Below are positions 9,099-17,773 of a stretch of DNA of 64,000 nucleotides, in pieces. The translations under genes and the position numbers were made by a program. How positions within the stretch are numbered: position 1 is the first letter of the stretch; the number at the start of each line of letters is the position of its first letter. The notes under the pieces are model-generated. The model had not been told where the DNA came from, made no database searches, and saw only the letters and a program-made list of their open reading frames with translations. The DNA is taken from the NCBI RefSeq assembly GCF_038024065.1, contig NZ_CP150667.1, positions 1,991,501-2,055,500 of the forward strand, read 5' to 3'. Origin of the DNA: Polaribacter sejongensis. GTDB taxonomy: Bacteria > Bacteroidota > Bacteroidia > Flavobacteriales > Flavobacteriaceae.

Positions 9099-10576
9099 TT
9101 TAAACGGAAATTTAAATAGATTTCTCTAAGATTTAACCTTTTATCCAGTTCTATAAAAGAATAATAAATAGTAGATATAATTAATACTATTCCTAAAGGA
9201 TATCTGAGTAAACTGTTAGACACAAATGTAATACCTAATCCAATAAAGCAAATTAATAAACTGACTAAAAAAACTTTATAGAAAGTAAGGCTAAAGAAAA
9301 AAGAATATTTATACTTCGTTATAAGCAACATACCTAATAGATGAATAATATAATTTACAATAAATGAGATCCCAATCCCAGTTAATCCCATAAGCATATA
9401 ACCACTTATATTACATAAAAAAAAAACAGTATTAAAACCTACCCCTGTTTTAATAAGTAATTTACTCTCTCCTTTTGCCAATAATATAAAACCCAATGAC
9501 CAAGAAACTGCTCTAAAAGCCATACCTATAATCGCAAAATTTACCATTTGTACAATAGGTATAAACTTATTACTGTAAAAAAATTGAATTAATAAAGGTG
9601 AGAAAATTAAAAAAACAACAATTATTGGGATCAAAATTAAAAGTACAATAAGAGCTTGTTGCTCTACAGTTTCTTGAACTAAATCATTATCTGTATTTAC
9701 AGCTGATAACCTCGGATAATAATCTGTAGCCATAGCCGAAAAAATCATTCCAACATATGTATTGACAATTGCAAAACCAGCTGTATACAAACCAACAATC
9801 TCAACCCCGCCTATATTACTTATGTAAATTTTCAAGAAATAGGCAGCAATCATAGTAAATATCCCATTCAAACTAATCATTACGCCCATTTCAACCATAG
9901 CTTTACTTTCCTCAATTGTTTTCTTCCCTGATACCTTAACTTTAGTTACGTCAACTTTAAGAGAAAAATATTTTGACACAATTAAACTTATTATAGATGT
10001 AATTATAATTGCAGGAACAATAGCATCAATCTGAAAAAAATAATACAAGGGAACAGTAACAATTAATCCAATTAAACTACCCACTAAATTTGCTTTAGCC
10101 AGATAATTAATTTTATGCAAACCCTGCAATATAACTAACTGACCAGTTGTTAATTGTTTAAACAGTAAAGTAATAGAAATCCACATAAAGGCAAAAGAAA
10201 ATTCAGAATTACCAAATGTAAATTCACTAAGCCATGAAGAAAAAATAAGAGTAATAATAGTTCCTAAAATTCCTGTAAACCAAATTAACTTCCTTAAAAC
10301 AGTTACAATTGTTCCTACCTTATTAACATCTCCACTAGCATTCGCAACAGAAACATTTTTAATAGCACTTGTATTTAGACCCAAATTTGTAAAAGCCCCT
10401 ATCAAATCTAATGTAGAATTTAATAAAGAAGCAATACCCATCCCTGTAGTACCAAGAAATATTGCTATAAATTTAGACCGAACTATCTGAATAATAATTT
10501 GAAAAAATTGAACACCTCCTAAAATTGAAGTAGCTTTAACCACACCACGATAAGACGATTTCTTTACGTCTTGCAT
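9086..10576 (-). CDS. wzx: Wzx-type O-antigen flippase (MOP superfamily)
   Basis: An inner-membrane protein of 496 residues with about 12-14 transmembrane segments, related to RfbX/WzxE. Family signs are the N-terminal VKATSILGGVQFFQIIIQIV, then FIAIFLGTTGMGIASLLNS, and the middle GVEIVGLYTAGFAI followed by DYYPRLSAV. It should move the undecaprenyl-linked repeat unit to the periplasm before polymerisation. Its start overlaps the stop of the aminotransferase gene by one base (TAATG), showing translational coupling. Its presence, with no ABC transporter seen, points to Wzx/Wzy-dependent assembly. Confidence 0.92.
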   Translation of the reverse strand: MQDVKKSSYRGVVKATSILGGVQFFQIIIQIVRSKFIAIFLGTTGMGIASLLNSTLDLIGAFTNLGLNTSAIKNVSVANASGDVNKVGTIVTVLRKLIWFTGILGTIITLIFSSWLSEFTFGNSEFSFAFMWISITLLFKQLTTGQLVILQGLHKINYLAKANLVGSLIGLIVTVPLYYFFQIDAIVPAIIITSIISLIVSKYFSLKVDVTKVKVSGKKTIEESKAMVEMGVMISLNGIFTMIAAYFLKIYISNIGGVEIVGLYTAGFAIVNTYVGMIFSAMATDYYPRLSAVNTDNDLVQETVEQQALIVLLILIPIIVVFLIFSPLLIQFFYSNKFIPIVQMVNFAIIGMAFRAVSWSLGFILLAKGESKLLIKTGVGFNTVFFLCNISGYMLMGLTGIGISFIVNYIIHLLGMLLITKYKYSFFFSLTFYKVFLVSLLICFIGLGITFVSNSLLRYPLGIVLIISTIYYSFIELDKRLNLREIYLNFRLKNNK

Positions 10577-11673
10577 TAATACTTATTTAAAATATCAACT
10601 ATTATTCTCATATCTTCTTCCAACATTACTGCACTCATCGGTAAACTAAGAACTACCTCATGTATCTTTTCTGTAATAGGAAAAGACAAATGGTTCATTT
10701 CTTTATATGCGGGTTGCTTATGCGGTGGTATTGGATAATGAATCAATGTTTGAATACCATTCTCTGCTAAATAAGATTGTAATTCATCTCTTTTTTCAGT
10801 TTTCACAACAAATAAGTGCCAAACATGCCCTTCTTGATTTAAAACCAAAGGCAACACAATTTTTGAATTCTTAATATTTTCTAAATAATAATTAGCTACT
10901 TTCCTCCTAGCAGCAATATCTTCTTGAATATATTTTAATTTAACATCTAAAAAAGCTGCTTGAATCTCATCTAGTCTTGAGTTTAATCCTTGAAATTTGT
11001 TCTCATACTTTTTGTGTGATCCATAATTGCGTAATGCACTAATAGTACTTGCTAATTTCGAATCGTTAGTAGTTACCGCACCACCATCTCCAAGAGCACC
11101 TAAATTTTTACCTGGATAAAAACTATGTCCTGCTGCATCTCCAATAGCTCCTGAAATTTTTCCTTGAAATTTTGCTCCATGAGATTGAGCTCCATCTTCA
11201 ATCAATTTTAATTTAAATTTAGAACATATATCTAACATTTTAACATCTATAGAGTTTTGTCCATATAAGTGTACTGTTAATATTGCTTTTGTTTTACTTG
11301 TAATAGCAGCTTCTATTAAATCTGAATCAAGATTAAATGTTTCTAAATTAGGTTCAACAAAAACAGGTACTAGATTATTATCTGTAATAGCCAAAATAGA
11401 AGCAATATATGTATTAGCAGGAACAATAACCTCATCCCCTTTTTCCATAACTCCCATTTCTAAATATGCCTTAAAAATTAAACGCAAAGCATCTAATCCA
11501 TTGGCAACACCTAAACAGTAATCTACATTACAGTAGGAAGCAAAATTTTTCTCAAAAGATTCTAACTCTTTCCCCATCAAGTACCACCCAGAATCTATTA
11601 CCCTAACTGCTGCTTCTTTTAGTTCTTGCTCGTATTGAGCATTTATTTTTTGTAAATCTAAAAACTTAATCAT
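10576..11673 (-). CDS. fdtB: DegT/DnrJ/EryC1 sugar aminotransferase, FdtB-like
   Basis: A PLP-dependent aminotransferase of 365 residues. The internal-aldimine Lys is K189 in [17 protein letters not shown], and EDGAQSHG at about residues 159-166 holds the cofactor-contacting Asp. Context decides the substrate: it lies next to FdtA-like ketoisomerases, an FdtC-like acetyltransferase and rmlAB. It should therefore aminate dTDP-3-keto-6-deoxyhexose at C3, giving dTDP-Fuc3N or dTDP-Qui3N. It overlaps the acetyltransferase gene by 8 bp and wzx by 1 bp. WbpE-type activity on a UDP-3-keto-uronic acid is an alternative, because a WlbA-like gene is also in the locus. Confidence 0.87.
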   Translation of the reverse strand: MIKFLDLQKINAQYEQELKEAAVRVIDSGWYLMGKELESFEKNFASYCNVDYCLGVANGLDALRLIFKAYLEMGVMEKGDEVIVPANTYIASILAITDNNLVPVFVEPNLETFNLDSDLIEAAITSKTKAILTVHLYGQNSIDVKMLDICSKFKLKLIEDGAQSHGAKFQGKISGAIGDAAGHSFYPGKNLGALGDGGAVTTNDSKLASTISALRNYGSHKKYENKFQGLNSRLDEIQAAFLDVKLKYIQEDIAARRKVANYYLENIKNSKIVLPLVLNQEGHVWHLFVVKTEKRDELQSYLAENGIQTLIHYPIPPHKQPAYKEMNHLSFPITEKIHEVVLSLPMSAVMLEEDMRIIVDILNKY

Positions 11674-12226
11674 TCTGGATTATTTTTATTAGTTGTTCAT
11701 TTTTCCTGGTAAATTTATTACCTTTTTTATCTTTGAAATCGAGATCTAAAATATCTCCCATACAAGAAACATAGCCAATTTTTTTCGCAGGGTTTCCTAC
11801 CCAAAGCTCATTTTCCCCAACATCTTTTGTTACAACTGCACCTGCACCAATCATAGCTTTCTCCCCAATATTATTCCCTGCTATAATAGTTACATTTGCA
11901 CCTATAGATGCTCCTTTCCTAATTATTGTTTTAGAAAAAGATTTTGGATACTTTTTAGACCTTGGAAGTAAATCATTAGTAAATGTTACATTTGGCCCAA
12001 TAAAGACATCATCTTCTAAAGTAACACCGTCCCAAATTTGAACACCACTTTTAATAGTAACATTATTTCCTATAATAACATCATTTTCTATAAATACATG
12101 GGAATTGATATTACAGTTTTCACCAATTACAGCGTCTTTTAAAACAACAACAAATTGCCAAATAGTAGTTCCTTTACCAATTTTACTTGATTGTACTTCA
12201 GATAATTTATGATTAAAAAAAATCAT
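11666..12226 (-). CDS. fdtC: Hexapeptide N-acetyltransferase, FdtC/QdtC-like
   Basis: A 186-residue left-handed beta-helix acetyltransferase with almost continuous hexapeptide repeats from about residue 14 ([20 protein letters not shown]) to 150, ending with [15 protein letters not shown]. In this neighbourhood it should acetylate the 3-amino group of the dTDP-3-amino-3,6-dideoxyhexose made by the FdtB-like enzyme. It overlaps the upstream cupin gene by 4 bp (ATGA) and the downstream aminotransferase by 8 bp, so the three are translationally coupled. Related WbbJ/WlbB enzymes act on other amino sugars, hence some doubt on the exact substrate. Confidence 0.85.
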   Translation of the reverse strand: MIFFNHKLSEVQSSKIGKGTTIWQFVVVLKDAVIGENCNINSHVFIENDVIIGNNVTIKSGVQIWDGVTLEDDVFIGPNVTFTNDLLPRSKKYPKSFSKTIIRKGASIGANVTIIAGNNIGEKAMIGAGAVVTKDVGENELWVGNPAKKIGYVSCMGDILDLDFKDKKGNKFTRKNEQLIKIIQND

Positions 12227-12639
12227 GATCTAAACTTTAAATAATCATTGTAATCTCTCAAATAGTCATTCTCATCATACTTATGAGAAGCTAACACTAA
12301 ACAAATTGACCCAGAAGAAAAATTAATTTCTGAAGCCCAAATACCAGGTGGAATATGTAAACCTCTAAATGGTTGATTTAACATAACTGTTTTTTTCACA
12401 TTACCATCATCTAATAAAACTTCAAAACTACCCGAAGCCGCTACTAAAAATTGATGGCAATCTATATGTGCATGTGCTCCTCTGTCTTCACCTCCAGGAA
12501 TATCATATAAATAAAAGATTCTATTTACGCTAAAAGGAATATGAATATCATTTTCAATTGCAGTAATATTTCCAGATCTGTTTTTAACTTTCGGTAACTC
12601 TATTAAAGAACAGTCAAAAACTGTATTATTTTTCAACAT
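12223..12639 (-). CDS. fdtA: FdtA/QdtA-like 3,4-ketoisomerase (cupin), HAH copy
   Basis: A cupin of the FdtA/WxcM-like family, which isomerises dTDP-4-keto-6-deoxyglucose to the 3-keto sugar. I start it at the ATG at 12637-12639 ([16 protein letters not shown], 138 residues), one base after the upstream stop; a longer frame starting at 12666 would overlap that gene by 26 bp. The family hallmark RGAHAH (H56 and H58) is intact, as are the YDIPGG lead and the conserved [10 protein letters not shown] strand. It is the better of the two cupins as an active isomerase. Fuc3N or Qui3N outcome cannot be told. Confidence 0.85.
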   Translation of the reverse strand: MLKNNTVFDCSLIELPKVKNRSGNITAIENDIHIPFSVNRIFYLYDIPGGEDRGAHAHIDCHQFLVAASGSFEVLLDDGNVKKTVMLNQPFRGLHIPPGIWASEINFSSGSICLVLASHKYDENDYLRDYNDYLKFRS

Positions 12640-12640
12640 A

Positions 12641-13039
12641 TTATTTGTTTTTTTTAAATTCTTCAAAGTCTCTTATATAATCATTCTCATTAAAAGTTGT
12701 ACTAGAAACCACTACTGCTAAAGTATTTGTTGAAAAATTTTCCATATGACGCCAAAGTCCATTAGGAACATATAACCCATAATATGATCTATTTAAAGAA
12801 AATTTCTTTTCTTGGTTCCCGTCTTTAATAATCACATCTAAACTTCCTGAAAGTACAACAATTAACTCTTGTTGTTCTTTAAAAGCATGCCCTCCACGAA
12901 TTTCTCCACCTGGCACATCATAAATCCAATAAGTACGTTTAATTTGAAAAGGTACATGATTATTAGATTCTAAAAAACTTAAATTACCTCTAGGATCTAA
13001 TATTTTTGGTAAATTTATTATTTTTACTCTCTCTATCAT
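12641..13039 (-). CDS. FdtA/WxcM-like cupin, HAF copy
   Basis: A 132-residue cupin clearly related to the next gene, sharing the PGGE-x-RG lead, the L-SGS-D/E-V strand, the G-W segment and the NDYIRDFEEF end. The family HxH pair is changed: RGGHAF, with H51 kept but F53 in place of the second His. It is intact and in an operon, so it is likely expressed. It may act on a different step, such as the other epimer at C4, or form mixed dimers with its partner. It starts 4 bp after the longer rmlA frame and just after the rmlA stop. Confidence 0.78.
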   Translation of the reverse strand: MIERVKIINLPKILDPRGNLSFLESNNHVPFQIKRTYWIYDVPGGEIRGGHAFKEQQELIVVLSGSLDVIIKDGNQEKKFSLNRSYYGLYVPNGLWRHMENFSTNTLAVVVSSTTFNENDYIRDFEEFKKNK

Positions 13040-13043
13040 ATTT

Positions 13044-13898
13044 TTACAATTTTTTTAGATATTCGCCATAACCACTTTTACCATACTTTTTAGCAGTTTC
13101 TAATAATTGATTTTCATCAATAAAACCATGTAAATAAGCAATTTCTTCGATACAGGCTATCTTTTTATCAGTCCTTTTCTCTATAACCCGTACAAATTCT
13201 GTTGCCGCATCCATAGAATCGACTGTACCTGTATCTAACCATGCCATTCCTCTTGTCATTATACCTACTTCTAATTCTGATTTATCTAGATACATTTGGT
13301 TTAAAGTTGTAATCTCTTTTTCACCTCTACTTGATGGTTTTACTTTCTTAGCAAATTCAACGACACGGTTATCATAAAAATATAAACCAGGTACCGCATA
13401 ATTTGATTTTGCTAATTTGGGTTTTTCTTCCAGACTAATTACTTTATTTTCACTGTCAAATTCAACAACTCCATAACGCTCTGGGTCATGAACTGGATAT
13501 GCAAAAACTGCAGCTCCTGTAATATCTTTTTTACTACGGAGTAAAGCTCCAAAACCACTTCCATAGAAAATATTATCACCCAAAACTAGTGCTACTTTAT
13601 CATTACCTATAAACTCTTCACCAATAATAAATGCTTCTGCTAAACCATTTGGTTCTGCTTGAATGGCATATTCAAATTTACAACCGACCTGAGAACCGTC
13701 TCCTAATAATTTTTTAAATGACGCTTGATCGTGAGGTGTTGTTATAATTAATATTTCTTTAATACCTGCTAACATTAGTACCGATAGCGGATAATAAATC
13801 ATAGGTTTGTCGTAAACAGGTAATAACTGTTTACTTACAGCAATTGTTAATGGAAATAGTCTAGTTCCTGAACCTCCAGCTAATATAATTCCTTTCAT
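13044..13898 (-). CDS. rmlA: Glucose-1-phosphate thymidylyltransferase
   Basis: RmlA makes dTDP-glucose from dTTP and glucose-1-phosphate, the entry to all dTDP-deoxysugars. The nucleotidyltransferase signature [18 protein letters not shown] is the natural N-terminus, so I start at the ATG at 13896-13898 (284 residues), one base after the rmlB stop; an in-frame ATG at 13940 would add 14 residues inside rmlB. Other family blocks are [48 protein letters not shown] and WLDTGT. The length matches the short-form RmlA enzymes. Confidence 0.95.
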   Translation of the reverse strand: MKGIILAGGSGTRLFPLTIAVSKQLLPVYDKPMIYYPLSVLMLAGIKEILIITTPHDQASFKKLLGDGSQVGCKFEYAIQAEPNGLAEAFIIGEEFIGNDKVALVLGDNIFYGSGFGALLRSKKDITGAAVFAYPVHDPERYGVVEFDSENKVISLEEKPKLAKSNYAVPGLYFYDNRVVEFAKKVKPSSRGEKEITTLNQMYLDKSELEVGIMTRGMAWLDTGTVDSMDAATEFVRVIEKRTDKKIACIEEIAYLHGFIDENQLLETAKKYGKSGYGEYLKKL

Positions 13899-13899
13899 A

Positions 13900-14946
13900 T
13901 TATTTATATTGTTTGTTATAATATTTTTCGTATTCTCCACTTACAATACGATCCATCCATTCAGTATTATTTAAATACCAATCAATCGTCTTAGATAATC
14001 CTTGCTCAAAAGTAACTGAAGGCTCCCACCCCAATTCTTTATTGATTTTGGAAGCATCTATGGCATAACGTAAATCGTGACCTGGTCTATCTTTTACATA
14101 AGTAATTAACTGCTCACTTTCCCCTTCTATTCTATTCAACTTTTGATCCATTTGCTTACACAACAATTTAATCAAATCAATATTCTGCCATTCATTAAAC
14201 CCACCAATATTATAGGTTTCTTCATTCTTTCCATTGCGAAAAATCAATTCAATTGCAATAGCATGATCTACAACATACAACCAATCACGAGTATATTTTC
14301 CATCTCCATAAACCGGTAATGCTTTTTTATTGATGATATTATTAATAAATAATGGAATTAATTTCTCAGGAAACTGATTCGCACCATAATTATTAGAACA
14401 ATTAGAAATTACATAAGGTAATCCGTAAGTTTCTCCATAAGCTCTAACAAAGTGATCTGAACTTGCCTTAGATGCAGAATATGGTGAATTAGGATCATAA
14501 GAAGTAGTTTCTGTAAACAAACCTTCACTTCCCAAAGTTCCATAAACCTCATCTGTACTTACATGATAGAAAAGTTTATTCTTCCAATCTTTATTCCATA
14601 AATTTTTAAATGAATTTAAAAGATTCATTGTTCCTAAAATATTGGTCTTTGCAAAAGCTAAAGGGTCTGTTATAGATCTATCTACATGAGACTCCGCTGC
14701 CAAGTGAATAACTGAATCAAATTTATATTTTTGAAAAATACTTTCAATAAATGATTCATTGGTTATATCACCCTTTAAAAAAGTATAATTCTCCTTATTT
14801 TCTATGTCATTTAAATTTTCTAAATTACCTGCATAAGTTAAAGCATCTAGATTATAAATATGATACTCAGGATACTTGTTTACAAAAAGACGCACAACAT
14901 GCGATCCTATGAAACCAGCTCCACCAGTTATTAATACCTTTTTCAT
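13900..14946 (-). CDS. rmlB: dTDP-glucose 4,6-dehydratase
   Basis: An extended short-chain dehydrogenase of 348 residues converting dTDP-glucose to dTDP-4-keto-6-deoxyglucose. It has the NAD-binding [10 protein letters not shown] at the N-terminus, the dehydratase block STDEVYG near residue 131, and the catalytic [10 protein letters not shown] (YxxxK) near 157. It precedes rmlA by one base. rmlC and rmlD are absent here, so the product is probably used for the 3-amino sugar branch (FdtA-B-C) and not for rhamnose, unless rmlCD lie elsewhere. Confidence 0.95.
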   Translation of the reverse strand: MKKVLITGGAGFIGSHVVRLFVNKYPEYHIYNLDALTYAGNLENLNDIENKENYTFLKGDITNESFIESIFQKYKFDSVIHLAAESHVDRSITDPLAFAKTNILGTMNLLNSFKNLWNKDWKNKLFYHVSTDEVYGTLGSEGLFTETTSYDPNSPYSASKASSDHFVRAYGETYGLPYVISNCSNNYGANQFPEKLIPLFINNIINKKALPVYGDGKYTRDWLYVVDHAIAIELIFRNGKNEETYNIGGFNEWQNIDLIKLLCKQMDQKLNRIEGESEQLITYVKDRPGHDLRYAIDASKINKELGWEPSVTFEQGLSKTIDWYLNNTEWMDRIVSGEYEKYYNKQYK

Positions 14947-15035
14947 ACTTTTTTAATTTTTATTTTATTTTATTTAATAAAAAACCATTCTAAAAAGAAA
15001 TAATTTATTTCTACAAAAATGATATAATATATAAC

Positions 15036-16163
15036 CTACTCAGCTTGTTTTAAAATTTCATGTCCTGCTTTTAGTAGAACAACATCTTTTTTCATAATTG
15101 CAACATCCCCTTGCATCATATCTTTTACCAAAGAAGCTAAGTCATGCTCTGGTACCCATCCTAATTTATTTTTTGCTTTAGAAGGGTCTCCAATTAATAA
15201 ATCCACTTCTGTTGGACGGAAATAAGAAGGATCTACAGATAAGACTTCTTTTCCAATTTCTATTTGAAAATCTTTATGATTACATGCTGTAACATATGCT
15301 TTTTCTTCAACTCCTTCTCCTTTAAATTCTACCTCGATACCAACTTCCTTAAAAGCTAAACGTACAAAATCTCTTACTGTTGTAGTTACTCCTGTAGCAA
15401 TTACCCAATCTTCTGGTGTATCAGCTTGTAAGATCATCCACATCATACGAACATAATCTTTTGCATGTCCCCAATCTCTTTTTGCTTCTAAGTTTCCTAA
15501 AAACACTTTTTCTTGTAAGCCTAATGCAATTTTTGCCACAGCACGTGTAATTTTTCTTGTTACAAAAGTTTCCCCTCTTCTTGGAGATTCATGGTTGAAT
15601 AAAATACCATTACAAGCAAACATGTCATACGCTTCACGATAGTTTTTAGTGATCCAAAAACCGTATATTTTTGCTACTCCATAAGGAGAACGAGGGTAAA
15701 AAGGAGACAGTTCATCATAAAAACCTCTTTCATTTTTATTCTCTGGCATACCTCCATATAGTTCTGAAGTAGACGCTTGATAAATTCTTGTTTTCTTTTC
15801 TAAACCTAAAATTCTTACTGCTTCTAAAATACGTAAAGTACCTAATCCATCAACATTACCAACATACTCTGGAGTATCAAAAGAAACGGCAACATGAGAC
15901 ATTGCTCCTAAATTATAAATTTCATCTGGTTGACATTCTTGAATGATACGCGTTAAATTCATCGCATCGGTTAAATCACCATAGTGTAATTTTAATCTTT
16001 GATCAGGATCGTGTGGATCTTGGTACAAGTGATCTATTCTGTTTGTATTAAACAAAGATGATCTTCTCTTGATACCATGTACGATATATCCTTTTTCTAA
16101 TAATAATTCTGCTAAATATGAGCCATCTTGCCCTGTAATCCCTGTAATTAATGCTACTTTCAT
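15036..16163 (-). CDS. gmd: GDP-mannose 4,6-dehydratase
   Basis: A 375-residue extended SDR making GDP-4-keto-6-deoxymannose, first step to GDP-L-fucose. Signs are [15 protein letters not shown] at the N-terminus, [12 protein letters not shown], the active-site [18 protein letters not shown] (YxxxK), and the Gmd-specific [17 protein letters not shown]. Family length is normal. It is separated from fcl by a repeat-rich spacer, a four-helix-bundle gene and a second repeat spacer, an odd arrangement because gmd and fcl usually touch. Confidence 0.96.
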   Translation of the reverse strand: MKVALITGITGQDGSYLAELLLEKGYIVHGIKRRSSLFNTNRIDHLYQDPHDPDQRLKLHYGDLTDAMNLTRIIQECQPDEIYNLGAMSHVAVSFDTPEYVGNVDGLGTLRILEAVRILGLEKKTRIYQASTSELYGGMPENKNERGFYDELSPFYPRSPYGVAKIYGFWITKNYREAYDMFACNGILFNHESPRRGETFVTRKITRAVAKIALGLQEKVFLGNLEAKRDWGHAKDYVRMMWMILQADTPEDWVIATGVTTTVRDFVRLAFKEVGIEVEFKGEGVEEKAYVTACNHKDFQIEIGKEVLSVDPSYFRPTEVDLLIGDPSKAKNKLGWVPEHDLASLVKDMMQGDVAIMKKDVVLLKAGHEILKQAE

Positions 16164-16278
16164 GTTCGTTTTTCTTTATTCGTGGTTCGTTGGTCGTTGG
16201 TCGTTTTTCGTTGGTCGTTTTTCGATACTCGGTGGACGATAAATGATAAACGGTGGACGAAAATCGAAGAACGATTTT
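16164..16278. repeat. TCGTT/GGACGA-rich repeat spacer, copy 1
   Basis: About 115 bp of short degenerate units between gmd and the four-helix-bundle gene. The left half is made of TCGTT, GGTCG and TTTTTCG units, the right half of ACGATAAA and GGTGGACGA units, and the two halves are roughly complementary (TCGTTTTTCG against CGAAGAACGA), so the spacer can fold on itself. A 34-bp core at 16227-16260 matches 16679-16712 in copy 2 at 29 of 34 positions. The CG-rich units stand out against the AT-rich genome. Confidence 0.85.
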
Positions 16279-16623
16279 TCACTTTAGTGATTTTATTAAT
16301 TTATACAGCATCATCTTAATTCTCGTGCAAAGATCAAATAATTTCACATATTCTTCATTAGAAATGTATCCTAAATCTTTTGCCAAAAATAATTGATAAT
16401 TAGCTTCTTCCAAAGAGCCTTTCGCAATATATAAAAATTGAATAAACTCCTTTTTATACTGCCTCCCTTGCCCTTCTATTATATTTGTTGGAACACTACT
16501 AGAACTTCTTCTTACTTGATTGGTTAACCCAAATTTTTCTGATGAAGGAAAGTTATTTGAAACTTGGTATACATCAAGGGTTAATTGATGTGCTAGTTTC
16601 CAAACTTCTAGTTTACATTCCAT
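16279..16623 (-). CDS. Four-helix-bundle protein (23S rRNA intervening-sequence protein / Avd-like family)
   Basis: A 114-residue all-alpha protein. It matches the family first described in 23S rRNA intervening sequences by the layout: WKLAHQLTLDVYQVSNNFP, then QVRRSSSSVPTNIIEG with the near-invariant NIxEG, then YIAKGSLEEANYQL. Relatives include Avd, the accessory protein of diversity-generating retroelements. Members are often seen singly among nucleotide-sugar genes of Bacteroidota, with no settled function. Here it sits between gmd and fcl on the same strand and is flanked on both sides by similar, self-complementary repeat spacers. RNA binding is a possible role by family analogy only. 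Confidence 0.88.
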   Translation of the reverse strand: MECKLEVWKLAHQLTLDVYQVSNNFPSSEKFGLTNQVRRSSSSVPTNIIEGQGRQYKKEFIQFLYIAKGSLEEANYQLFLAKDLGYISNEEYVKLFDLCTRIKMMLYKLIKSLK

Positions 16624-16736
16624 ATTTTTTTTCGTTATTCGTGTTTCGTTGGACGTTGTTCGTGTTTCGTTGTTCGTTACTCGATGGACGGTAAACGGTA
16701 AACGATGGACGATTTTCGTTGGACGATAAACGATTT
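16624..16736. repeat. TCGTT/GGACGA-rich repeat spacer, copy 2
   Basis: About 113 bp between the four-helix-bundle gene and fcl, in the same orientation as copy 1, so the gene is flanked by imperfect direct repeats. It starts with TCGTTATTCG-like units and ends with GGACGATAAACGATTTTT. The 34-bp core at 16679-16712 differs from copy 1 at only five positions, four of them purine transitions. It can also fold back on itself. Confidence 0.85.
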
Positions 16737-17687
16737 TTAAAGCTTGACTTCTTTAAAATTTTCTATATTTTCTAAAAACCAAGTATACGTTTTTTCAATT
16801 CCTTGTTTCAAATCAACTTTATGCTTCCATCCTAAGTTGTGCATTTTAGAAATGTCCATCAGTTTTCTTGGCGTTCCGTCTGGTTTATCAGCATCCCAAA
16901 CAATCGTTCCTTGATGCCCTGTTACTTCTTGAATCGTTTCTGCTAATTCTTTTATCGTCAAATCTTCACCTGTACCTATATTGTATAGGTATTCTGGTAA
17001 TTCGTTTTCTAAAGCATATACCACAGCTTCTGCCATGTCATCTACAAACAAAAATTCACGCATTGGCGTTCCGCTTCCCCATAAGGTAACATCTGAATTG
17101 TTATTCATTTTTGCCTCATGAAATTTACGAATCATGGCAGGTAACACATGTGATGACTTTAAATCAAAATTATCATGTGTACCATATAAATTTGTAGGCA
17201 TTAAGCTTACATAATCTTTCTGAAATTGCTTTCTAATTGCCTCACATGCTTTTACACCTGTTATTTTCGCAATCGCATACCATTCATTGGTCGGTTCTAA
17301 AGAATCAGTCAACAAGTATTCTTCTTTTAAAGGCTGTGGAGCAAACTTAGGATAGATACAAGAACTCCCTAAAAATATAAACTTCTCAATTCCAGATTTT
17401 AAAGCACTATCAATTAAATTGTTTTGAATTTGCATATTTTCCATCAAAAATTGATACGGAAAATTATTATTGGCCAAAATACCACCAACCTTTGCAGCTG
17501 CATCAATCACAACTTCAGGTTTTTCTGTTTGATAAAAATCAAGTACAGCTTCCTGATTTTTTAAATCTAAGTCTTTGCTAGATCTGCCTATTAAATTTGT
17601 ATATCCCTTTTTTTCTAAAGTTCTCCACACAGCAGAACCCACCATACCTCTATGACCAGCAATATATATTTTAGTATCTTTTTTCAT
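16737..17687 (-). CDS. fcl: GDP-L-fucose synthase
   Basis: A 316-residue SDR (WcaG family) that epimerises and reduces the Gmd product to GDP-L-fucose. N-terminal YIAGHRGMVGSAVWR binds NADP; GSSCIYP carries the catalytic Ser; WYAIAKITG is the YxxxK block; TNLYGTHDNFD and GSGTPMREFLFVDDMA are family-specific. With gmd it gives the full GDP-mannose to GDP-fucose path. Both flanks are repeat spacers of the TCGTT/GGACGA type. Confidence 0.96.
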   Translation of the reverse strand: MKKDTKIYIAGHRGMVGSAVWRTLEKKGYTNLIGRSSKDLDLKNQEAVLDFYQTEKPEVVIDAAAKVGGILANNNFPYQFLMENMQIQNNLIDSALKSGIEKFIFLGSSCIYPKFAPQPLKEEYLLTDSLEPTNEWYAIAKITGVKACEAIRKQFQKDYVSLMPTNLYGTHDNFDLKSSHVLPAMIRKFHEAKMNNNSDVTLWGSGTPMREFLFVDDMAEAVVYALENELPEYLYNIGTGEDLTIKELAETIQEVTGHQGTIVWDADKPDGTPRKLMDISKMHNLGWKHKVDLKQGIEKTYTWFLENIENFKEVKL

Positions 17688-17689
17688 CT

Positions 17690-17773
17690 TTTTTTTCTTA
17701 TCTGATGTCTCCTTTTTCGACGATCGTTTTTCGTTCGAGCTGTAAACGGATATCGAACATCGGAAATCGGTTT
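17690..17773. repeat. TCGTT/GGACGA-type repeat spacer, degenerate copy 3
   Basis: An 84-bp spacer between fcl and ugd containing TTTTTCGACGATCG, TTTTTCGTTCG, TGTAAACGGATATCG and CGGAAATCGG units. It is clearly of the same kind as the two spacers around the four-helix-bundle gene but has drifted further. No gene lies next to it except fcl and ugd. Confidence 0.65.

Noticed and set aside
12641..12666. Overlap of the two cupin genes as a sign of a split or frameshifted gene
   Set aside because: Each cupin is complete, and the downstream one starts naturally at 12639, one base after the upstream stop.
13899..13940. Fourteen-residue N-terminal extension of RmlA
   Set aside because: It lies inside rmlB, and [13 protein letters not shown] is the family N-terminus.
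16164..17773. Repeat spacers read as CRISPR-like repeats
   Set aside because: Units are 5-10 bp, degenerate and contiguous, with no unique spacers of regular length.
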